DNA of 37,628 bases. It comes from Myxococcaceae bacterium. Lineage in GTDB: Bacteria; Myxococcota; Myxococcia; Myxococcales; Myxococcaceae. The stretch covers positions 1 to 37,628 of the forward strand of contig SECN01000024.1 in the NCBI GenBank assembly GCA_004173515.1, written 5' to 3'. The notes under the pieces are model-generated. The model was not told where the DNA came from and did no database searches. It saw only the letters and a program-made list of their open reading frames with translations. Positions 37,001-37,628 of this stretch are shown here, piece after piece (position 1 is the stretch's first letter; every line of letters starts with the position of its first letter). The translations under genes were made by a program, and so were the position numbers.

Positions 37001-37628
37001 ACACGCGCTCCCCCGGCGACGTCGCGAACGGATCCGGCAGGAAGCGCTCCGCCGTGAGGTCCGGGCGCGAGAGGTAGCCGCGCGCGAGTCCATCACCGCC
37101 GATGAGCAGCTCGCCGGGAACGCCCACGGGCACGGGCTGGAGCGCCGCGTCCACCACGTACACCCGCGTGTTGGACACGGGGGGACCGATGGGGATCAGG
37201 TCGTTGCGCACGGACTCCGGGCCGTCCATGCGCAGGCAGCAGGTGAAGACGGTGGCCTCGGTGGGGCCGTAGCCGTTGACCACTGGCAGGCCCAGCGTCT
37301 CCACCACGCGGCGCGTGTGCGTGGGCGACAGGACGTCGCCTCCCACGAAGAGCTGTCGCAGTCCGCGCAACACCTCCAGCTTCACGTCCACCACCTGCGC
37401 GAAGAGGCCCGCGGACAGGTAGAGCGACGTGACGCCATGACGGCGCAGGACCTGTCCCAACAGCTCCAGGTCTGTGGGCGGCTGGGGCGGGAAGACGACG
37501 AGCCGTCCTCCAGACAGCAGCGGCCCCCAGATTTCCAGCGTGGAGGCATCGAAGGACAGCGGCGCGATGAGCAGGAAGCTCTCGTCCGGGGTGAAGCTCG
37601 CCCACGACGCACCGTGCAGCAGGCGCAG
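16713..37628 (-). CDS. Hybrid polyketide/nonribosomal peptide megasynthase (5' partial)
   Basis: One uninterrupted frame of 6971 residues in the window; the codons run to the right edge inside an adenylation domain, so the start lies beyond 37628. Domain order from the window edge: A1-PCP1, KS-AT-ACP, C1-A(dead)/LLM, C2-A2-PCP2, C3-A3-PCP3, C4-A4-PCP4, C5-PCP5-TE. There are no epimerase, methyltransferase, KR, DH or ER domains, so L-residues and an unreduced beta-keto group are expected. All five carrier domains of the NRPS part and the ACP keep the phosphopantetheine Ser (codons at 36492, 32904, 25950, 22416, 19242, 17586). Residues predicted from the binding pockets are aliphatic, malonate, Ser, Val-like and Gln/Glu-like. 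The architecture recalls the myxoprincomide synthetase of Myxococcus xanthus. Details are in the module entries. Confidence 0.95.
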   Translation of the reverse strand: MRLLHGASWASFTPDESFLLIAPLSFDASTLEIWGPLLSGGRLVVFPPQPPTDLELLGQVLRRHGVTSLYLSAGLFAQVVDVKLEVLRGLRQLFVGGDVLSPTHTRRVVETLGLPVVNGYGPTEATVFTCCLRMDGPESVRNDLIPIGPPVSNTRVYVVDAALQPVPVGVPGELLIGGDGLARGYLSRPDLTAERFLPDPFATSPGERVYRTGDLVRWRADGSVDFLGRIDSQVKVRGFRIELSEVEAALKGWGPGLADAAVLVREDVPGDKRLVGYVVPAVAGVLDVQALREHLRQRLPEYMVPTAFVALPALPLTPNGKLDRRALPEPDAASTARKGRFVEPGNPLEDQLSTLWARELGARRIGVHDHFFEDLGGTSLTVVRVAHQMREALQRDVPVVWLFEHPTVHALAQRLELEGVKAVAPAMPAAAAEPAHVKKQSAMPLSTQETEPVAGAAPLPQPGSLSASEPLAPPTSAPGPTPGASAPIPEKAPTPTRPSGAIAIVGMSGRFPGAASVEEFWKNLREGVESISRFPPEELEHLPGLPPGVELWQHPGFVPAQGVLADIDQFDPAFFDMSLREAQWTDPQQRLFLQCAWAALEDAGIDPSRFPGVISLFAGANESGYANEVQQHMPLDSAAFFELFGTATYQSLPTKVSYKLGLTGESMLVYTACSTGLVAVHVACQNLLTGLSDVALAGATRLSVPQRTGYVHQEGMIYSPDGHCRAFDAKGQGTVSGSGVAAVVLKRLEDAVRDGDPIHAVIRATAVNNDGRNKSGFTAPSVQGQAAVITQALKRAGVSPRDIGYVEAHGTATPLGDPIEVAALHRAYGLGPDHRGTIALASLKTNVGHLDTVAGLAGLIKVALSLREGEIPPSLHFEQPNPQIDFDAGPFFVNTRLRPWPRGGTPRRAAVSSFGVGGTNAHAVLEEAPVAPTGPTSRSHQLFVLSARSPEALEAAALKLASHVLADRAPEALEAAASKLAQQVLSARSPEALETVAKQLALHVLSARSPGALEALASQFSVRTPGAEMALADAAYTQAVGRRAFEYRRTVVARDVEDLAKQLRKASTPVRVKDVEAARRKRVAFVFSGQGSQQLGMGRELYESLPSFRARVDACLALLEEPLRARVESLLRPGREDEATSALADTRVALPALFTLQMALARLWQDWGIVPHAVLGHSFGEYAAACVAGVLSLPEALRLAVARGELMHRLPPGAMLGVALPATEVQPLLSGRLTLAALNAPDRCVVSGPVEEVERFQALLQQRKAGAVRMPSPHAFHSADVEPLMAELARVVSTLQRQEPSVRYVSSLTGAVARPGELASPDYWARQMRQPVRFTDAVGTLLEEGCSVLLEVGPGQDLTPLIRTCLGEDKERVKALASLRRGGTTTEQSGLLQCVGELWTAGLPVDWDAFYAHEQRRRVHLPTYAFLRKRCWVEPRVQDGAPSVAERPGHPLAVAPPASTTPPRAPADAPPMAPPAITTPPRAFADATPASPHAPAGHAPGTAPATPSRTAMPAALPTTGAPTAPTEPTAITTPLGREDAPRGEVELRIATLWRERLGMDFVGRDDNFLELGGNSLMAAQLLNQLRDTFHVQVPLAALFEAPTVAGLAARIEPLLLHAPAVEPTRELPLVPRPRTHALPLSIVQERVWRLEQYLPGLSAYTIPFVLRLEGPADVAILERAIQEVVQRHEALRTTYDAVDGRPVQRFHPHVRIPLPVVELDGTPEQREEAALQFAREDAARPFDLVRGPVLRTTLVRLRADLHLLVCAIHHIVCDTLSTSLFLQEVGQLYAAFVQGRPSPLSPLPVQYADFGAWQRESLAEARFPEQEQWWRQRLAGMPRQLGLPTDRPRPANCPLTSERMVLDFPPALADALVAFGKREGFTSYMTVLAAWNALLHRYTGQADLIVGTPIGNRTRPELLPLIGYVAHSAAFRTHVGDDPSFRELLHRVRREVTDVQSRPDVPFELLVEQLVPGKDIGRDRMADTVFVYHSRLEMGGDALAAVGARGTFIEVPGTPVQWGATLSDLTLILTEEPGRVHGALEYATELFDASTARRMLEHLQVLLGAALARPESPLSRLPLATEHERRAWPAPRSAPVAPSLPALLREQARRQPDTVAVGQGERTWTWTELASRARRLATRLRESGLSPGEPVAICLRASPEKLAALWGVLEAGGAPVALGPTDLDSLPTYAVEGQPAPRLVTWRGLVTSSRLDASRVLQVEAVLDDASPLAMDGERPLPSPDSLAWLLPMGAGQPAWAMTHASLTDFFAGLDARLRPVPGTTWLAASEPAPEKPELEALWALSRGLRVLFPSEAVTSRLSRGSEGVAPLQISLSYFANDEDSLSGPKYELLMEGAKFADANGFSAVWTPERHFHSFGGIYPQPAVVSAALAAVTRNLRLRSGSVVLPLHDPLLVAEQWSVVDNLSQGRVDVSVATGWHVQDFTFAPGNYADRRTILLKHLETLRALWRGERQRRPGGNGVTVEVGLRPKPVQKELPVWLTATANPETFRLAGELGAGILTGLFAHSLEELKPKVALYREAWRRNGHPGRGHITCMLHTFLGDDEAEVLRQVRKPLLAYFRSSADITASLLAAQGHQGELNKISKEDIDALLEHTFEHHAKGTGLIGTVDSGLKRLRDVRASDVDEVTCLIDFGLETPVVLQGLRRLASLRERMVADEASRQSRVRGDRETGVGELLALARQSGAVLVNTTARLARTLTDLPGAHEALAPVSAWMLEGASTELASALQRASGGAVLLAGEVGEGGLLPRAAGEKWPGGLQAWVLDASGEPVPMGVVGELALEGPGLPASFWKAPEDASHRWAPHPLHASARLYRTGRPVRLRADGHVESVSLPAFKRPAPLGGPSEVRPVPASSGADSAAAQAIPRAPRGGPLPLSFAQQRLWYLQQLEPDSTAYNNAIIFRLTGPLDARALQTALDALVERHEVLRTTYALTSTQPVQHIHPTGTLPMDREDVPGDTDEAREAAMLRRCQAYTATPFRLDTGPVARALLLRLGPDAHVLHLLLHHVVSDAWCALVLSRELPVLYACASAGVPSVLPPLPVQYADYAVWQREWLTGPVLEEQARWWKDLLQGAPPLELPTDRPRPAVQSYAGAAHRFHLPREVSEPLLAVGRREGATSFMVLMALYQTLLSRYSGQDDFAVGTPIAGRTRPEVEGLLGCFVNTLALRAKLDGAPSFRELIARVKQQALGGYARQDMPFEQLVDVLQAPRDLSRTPVFQAILNVINVPEAQTTEGQGLRIGGVDVPVTTSKFDLTLEVWEQRDGLRCRLEYATALFDEATLARMAEHLTALAKAVTAAPDAPVASLPLLSTEAREQVLRGWNDTHVEYPRGASLHTLFEAQAERTPEAVALQFESQRLTYGQLEARANQLAHHLRIRGVGPETLVGVCLERSLEMVVALLGILKSGAAYVPLDLSTPGERLTGMLEDTAAPVLLTQERFRDALPAHAAHVVALDTEWEAIARQPVGRPRSLAGEDALAYVIFTSGSTGRPKGAMNAHAGVVNRLRWMQSRYGLTSDDTVLQKTPFSFDVSVWEFFWPLMTGARLVLARPGGHQEPDYLTALMAREEVTTAHFVPSMLRAFVEEPGLEGLTRLRRVMCSGEALPADLVHKAQARLPHATLHNLYGPTEAAVDVTSWECPRDEALRVVPIGRPVANTRMYVLDRSNQPVPVGIPGELFIGGVQVGRGYWRRPALTAERFVPDAHGGTPGARLYRTGDIARWRTDGTLEYLGRADFQVKLRGFRIELGDIEAALQAWPGVREAVAIVRQERTGEPRLVAYVTAEDTATDTTALRAFLHTRLPEYMVPSALVTLEALPLTSSGKVDRKALPAPEAPTTARGGFIAPRDDTERTLAEIFAQVLGIERVGVQDSFFELGGHSLLATQVAARVRARFGQELPLRTLFEAPTVEALSRRLVGTAASTTEPATSTVNAPAAHPADNNPSTPEREAVPAPLAAAPPVARQPVWFVGQQEPGWHHRLVRYADTSGWQREQLPAAPNPPAKETAAQAGSTTKSAPEAANTARPPEASALTPLTRRERPDVVPLSFAQQRLWFIHQLGAVDAAYHVPLALKLEGSLDLRALQQGFDALMRRHEALRTTFRAHEGTPEQLIHPALPLPVRQVDLTGLTDPEHRRAEASRLTREETRSPFDLEQGPLIRALLLKLSPTEHVLVLNQHHIISDGWSTGVLVREMGTLYAALSRGLPSPLPELPVQYADHALWQRDWLRGAVLEQQLGYWRQQLEGAPSHLELPTDHPRPTRQSFQGALMPLTLPRASSEALEALARREGVTPFMVLLAAFQVLLGRYAGQDDVLVGSPIAGRRHAESEALIGYFANTVVLRTRLRPDDTFRALLGRVRDTTLGAHEHQDLPFEKLVEALHPTRDPSRTPFFQVTFTLQNAPLPKLELPGLSLQPLNADPGAIRFDLEWLLHRAPEGFAGGINFNTALFAPATVARMARHLRVLLDAAVAAPATPLSRLPWLTVEERRQVLETWSGTATEYPHEASVPALFTEQAAHTPGAIAVRAPGSTGPFQTEAAPRELTYAALEHQSNQLAHHLRRLGVRPGDRVGLCVERSPELITGMLGILKAGAAYVPVDTKAPTARTTWILQEAGVSVLVTQEALAEDLPAVADLLVLLDAEADLLAKQPTTPLDMRVPAEALAYVMFTSGSTGRPKGVTVPHRGIVRLVRGASFLHAGPSDVFLQVAPVAFDASTLEVWGPLLNGAKLVLAPPTALSLSELATLLTAEGVTTLWLTAALFEQMVLHEGACLARVRRVLAGGDVLPVPRVREHLARMAPDAVLINGYGPTENTTFSATHALRAGDTVEGTVPIGRPLSNSTAWVLDAALEPTPPGVPGELYVGGDGLAWGYLRRSDLTAERFIPHPFATQPGSRLYRTGDQARWREDGTLEFLGRTDFQVKIRGFRIEPGEVEAVLRQSPDVREAVVLAREDVPGEKRLVAYVVCTEAGQGTDRVKAFARQQLPDPLVPSAWVELTALPLSPNGKVDRKALPLPEASIPGEATREAPRDAVEAKLTAIWAEVLRLEPETVGVHDDFFERGGHSLLATQVVSRIRRVFGVELPLGELFNAPTVAALAGVLSTFASTSRVPPPLTRGPRPSALPLSFAQQRLWFIDQLEPGSSLYNMPLALTLQGALDEDALRGSLDALMARHEALRTTFRLEGGQPVQHLHDRARVPLERVDLTGLEASEEREREAERLATLESQRPFDLEQGPVIRALLLKLGAREHVLVLHLHHIVSDGWSLGVLARELTAYYEALREGRTPVLPELPVQYADFALWQRGWLQGDALEAQLDWWKQQLEGAPRALELPTDKPRPAVSTQRGDTVPVHLPRDLAEQVEALARSEGATAFMVLLAAFQTVLHRYSGQDDVLVGSPIANRRHAETEGLIGFFVNTLVLRGSFNPRTTFRELLAQVRANTLGAYEHQDLPFERLVEAVQPTRDLGRMPLFQVMFALQNAPVPELSVPGLTFRPARIASSATSQFDLSLELNRQEDGFRGTLEYATDLFGHTTSTRLVAHLRVLLEAVLASPEVPLRELSLVSPEERKRLLELGSGALTDFDREGTLHGHIEARAARTPEADAVVFGETTLSFQELNARANQLAWDLRARGVGPEVRVGLCLERSADVIVALLAVLKAGGAFVPLDPNAPAARRSTLLRDCGARVLVTSRALAEAWSPDVAHVVRLDAEQERLSTLSRENPPASALAGNLAYILYTSGSTGLPKGVMVRHRSLLHLHRAMTRSIYAGLPQGQRIAVNAPLYFDASLEQVVQLIDGHCLCVVPDDVRLDPERMLAWLEATRVDVLDCTPGQLKPLLEAGLLERAHVPSVLSVGGEALDEVLWKQLAHTSRTRAFNGYGPTECTVDATVWNIQHTPHERPVIGRPLDNLRAYVLDARQELVPFGLPGELCFAGEGLARGYLDRPHLTAERFLPDPFNPEPGARLYRTGDKARWREDGTLDFMGRLDFQVKLRGHRIEPGEIEATLRMHPGLRDAVVLVREDVPGDARLVAYVAPELDPAPLREHLRQHLPDYMVPTAFIALPALPLTPNGKVDRKALPVPEATHLTARTYEAPATPTEERLAALWGELLRVPAVGRHDNFFELGGHSLLATQVVARVRARFGVELAVRTLFESPTVAALARRLPDAAPPPALPPLTRAKADGPPPLSFAQQRLWFIDQLEPGSSLYNLPFALRLTGTVEVAALQQAFDALIHRHEALRTTYETQDGEPHQRIHPALPGALRTEDLGHLPAEAREAEALRRASDEAQRPFDLGTGPLARFTLLSLEEHEHLLLMCLHHTVSDGWSFGVLVRELVALYEAFRQGRPSPLSELPVQYADYAVWQRTWLEGRVLEAQLDWWRHQLEGAPRTLALPTDRPRPEKRSARGALLPVRLSPALSEAVETLAKREGATPFMVLMAAFQTLLSRYAEQDDVLVGTPIAGRRHAETEGLIGFFVNTLVLRARFDPGTSFRKLLAQVRASTLGAYEHQDLPFERLVEALQPERDLGRTPLFQALFALHNTPESEVHLPGLTLKALEPAATPAKFDLDLALTRLPEGFQGALCYSTDLFDTATVQHLMEQWDALLEGVLAAPDAPLDLGPLQTAEERARRFTPGGPDAARPEAPHVAPRDALEQELVDLWEDLLGTRPIGVTRAFFDLGGHSLLAVKLMARIRERFHRDLPLAALFQAPTVEQLARLLRQAPTAFSPLVPIQPHGTQRPFFCVHPVGGNVLAYAELAKQLGPDQPFHGLQSQGLDGTRPPLDTVEAMAALYVEALRAVQPTGPYRLGGWSMGGVVAYEMARQLQARGETVEALVLIDPSPATDDRVPGDVDDARQVASLFELDRGQLAGPEAQGPQGRTLLQVFTQNLRALKHYRPGPFQGRVLLLQASEAPASTGPRDEGWDALITGELVREELPGNHYTLLQSPNVQALAKRLERVLESSHTKAHKMRKE
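19130..22245 (-). other. Megasynthase: C4-A4-PCP4 module, Gln/Glu-like
   Basis: C4 (about 20905-22245) has HHIVSDGW. A4 (about 19395-20870) has TSGSTGLPKG, NGYGPTE, YRTGD and NGKVDR. Pocket residues read by eye are D-A-E-D-S-G-G-V-D-K; D278, V330 and D331 are shared with the glutamine code D-A-Q-D-L-G-V-V-D-K, so Gln or Glu is my best guess, with low certainty. PCP4 has LGGHSL with Ser at 19242-19244. Confidence 0.8.
22310..25470 (-). other. Megasynthase: C3-A3-PCP3 module, Val-like
   Basis: C3 (about 24130-25470) has HHIISDGW. A3 (about 22565-24090) has TSGSTGRPKG, NGYGPTE, YRTGD and NGKVDR. Pocket residues D-A-L-W-L-G-G-T-F-K differ from the valine code D-A-F-W-I-G-G-T-F-K at two conservative positions, so Val or another small branched residue is expected. 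PCP3 reads FFERGGHSL, with Arg where Leu is usual before GGHS; Ser at 22416-22418 is present. Confidence 0.85.
25470..25850 (-). other. Megasynthase: unusual long linker between PCP2 and C3
   Basis: About 125 residues separate PCP2 from C3, where the other PCP-C junctions have 20-40. The ends are Ala/Pro/Thr-rich, but the centre (about 25612-25705) contains an aromatic block PVWFVGQQEPGWHHRLVRY followed by DTSGWQREQLP that does not look disordered. I do not recognise the fold; it is too short for a catalytic domain. Confidence 0.6.
25850..28970 (-). other. Megasynthase: C2-A2-PCP2 module, serine
   Basis: C2 (about 27640-28970) has HHVVSDAW, with Ala in place of the usual Gly. A2 (about 26095-27590) has intact TSGSTGRPKG, LYGPTE, YRTGD and SGKVDR. 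Pocket residues D-V-W-H-M-S-L-V-D-K match the serine code (D-V-W-H-L-S-L-I/V-D-K) except for one conservative change. PCP2 has LGGHSL with Ser at 25950-25952. The serine assignment is the most secure in the gene. Confidence 0.88.
29060..32735 (-). other. Megasynthase: C1 - inactive A domain with inserted luciferase-like monooxygenase, no carrier
   Basis: C1 (about 31380-32735) has HHIVCDT: both His and the Asp are present, the usual Gly after Asp is Thr. The A domain is split. The first half (about 30655-31340) has lost the TSGSTGxPKG loop (it reads LLPMGAGQPAW). The second half (about 29065-29570) keeps only a remnant (VVGELALEG, LYRTGRPVRL) and no GYGPTE or NGKxDR Lys. Between A4 and A5 sits a complete flavin-dependent luciferase-like monooxygenase (about 29610-30655; LSYFANDE, WTPERHFHSFGG, ATGWHVQDF, GTVDSG), the secondary-metabolite LLM type. 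No PCP separates it from the next C domain. The A domain is probably just a scaffold; the LLM should oxidise the ACP-bound beta-keto intermediate. Confidence 0.88.
33168..33275 (-). repeat. Two 54-bp in-frame tandem repeats in the AT-ACP linker
   Basis: Units at 33168-33221 and 33222-33275 encode 18-residue Pro/Ala/Thr repeats (TTPPRAPADA, TTPPRAFADA). They lie in a longer Ala/Pro-rich linker running to about 33010. Such linkers are flexible tethers; the exact-period duplication is what stands out. Confidence 0.8.
34561..34800 (-). repeat. Four 60-bp in-frame tandem repeats in the KS-AT linker
   Basis: Four consecutive units (34741-34800, 34681-34740, 34621-34680, 34561-34620) of exactly 60 bp encode 20-residue repeats of the form VLSARSPEALEAAALKLASH. 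The units vary by several residues each (VLADRAPEALEAAASKLAQQ, VLSARSPEALETVAKQLALH, VLSARSPGALEALASQFSVR). A single copy corresponds to the start of the normal linker (FVLSARSPEAL), so three extra copies were gained by duplication without loss of frame. Confidence 0.9.
36375..37628 (-). other. Megasynthase: A1 (partial) and PCP1
   Basis: The window opens at RLLHGASWASF, just before core A4 (SFDASTLEIWG). NGYGPTE, YRTGD and NGKLDR are intact, so the domain should be active. Pocket residues read by eye against GrsA are D-A-L-Y-F-G-G-V-F-K, nearest to aliphatic codes such as Val (D-A-F-W-I-G-G-T-F-K), but not an exact known code. PCP1 carries DLGGTSL with Ser at 36492-36494. It hands its residue to the following ketosynthase. 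Confidence 0.8.

Noticed and set aside
1..37628. CRISPR arrays, tRNA or rRNA genes, riboswitches, phage attachment sites.
   Set aside because: No regularly spaced repeats, cloverleaf-like sequence or rRNA-like stretches were seen on either strand; the only period-exact repeats are the in-frame linker repeats of the megasynthase.

Overview
The window is high-GC DNA with strong third-position GC bias. Its contents (a giant PKS/NRPS megasynthase, lipoprotein toxin/immunity pairs, a GON-domain lipoprotein remnant, a Hanks-type kinase, several chitinases, DUF5953/DUF2019-like proteins) point to a predatory myxobacterium of the Myxococcaceae, most likely Corallococcus or Myxococcus. This assignment rests on recognition of families; no database was searched.

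Layout, left to right. (1) 1-788 (+): 3' end of a polymorphic toxin with an HNH/EndoVII-like nuclease tail, overlapping a DUF2019-type putative immunity gene. (2) 832-2675 (+): a fatty-acid desaturase behind a repeat-rich putative operator, a 51-residue glycine-rich protein with a perfect Shine-Dalgarno, and a beta-carbonic anhydrase. (3) 2752-3882: a Ser/Thr kinase with a frameshift in a G-run inside its glycine loop, running convergently into a lipoprotein whose GON domain is cut off at the same point; this looks like a deletion scar. (4) 4099-6933 (-): a small unknown protein followed by a PAS-PAS-PAS-GAF histidine kinase. (5) 7098-14871: a chitinase cluster. A GH18 enzyme (-) diverges from a GH18 enzyme (+) of the type that forms part of insecticidal Tc complexes (Yersinia entomophaga Chi1/Chi2). 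Next come a catalytically broken IS4-type transposase-derived protein and a second Tc-type GH18 protein that has lost the catalytic Glu and the subsite Trp. (6) 14959-16634 (-): a lipoprotein with a C-terminal PD-(D/E)xK-like nuclease domain and a DUF5953 partner joined by an ATGA overlap, resembling SitA/SitI toxins passed between myxobacterial cells by outer-membrane exchange. (7) 16713-37628 (-): one uninterrupted reading frame of at least 6971 residues encoding a mixed PKS/NRPS; its 5' end lies beyond the window.

In synthesis order the megasynthase reads: [A1-PCP] - [KS-AT-ACP] - [C-A(dead, with luciferase-like monooxygenase inserted)] - [C-A-PCP, Ser] - [C-A-PCP, Val-like] - [C-A-PCP, Gln/Glu-like] - [C-PCP-TE]. 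The three oddities are the PKS module with no reductive domain followed by a carrier-less oxygenase module, the terminal module without an adenylation domain, and linkers containing exact-period tandem repeats (60 bp x 4 and 54 bp x 2). The first two suggest an oxidatively modified, amino-acid-derived beta-keto unit (possibly an alpha-keto-beta-amino acid as in myxoprincomide) and a final residue or amine supplied in trans. No tRNA, rRNA or CRISPR array was seen.
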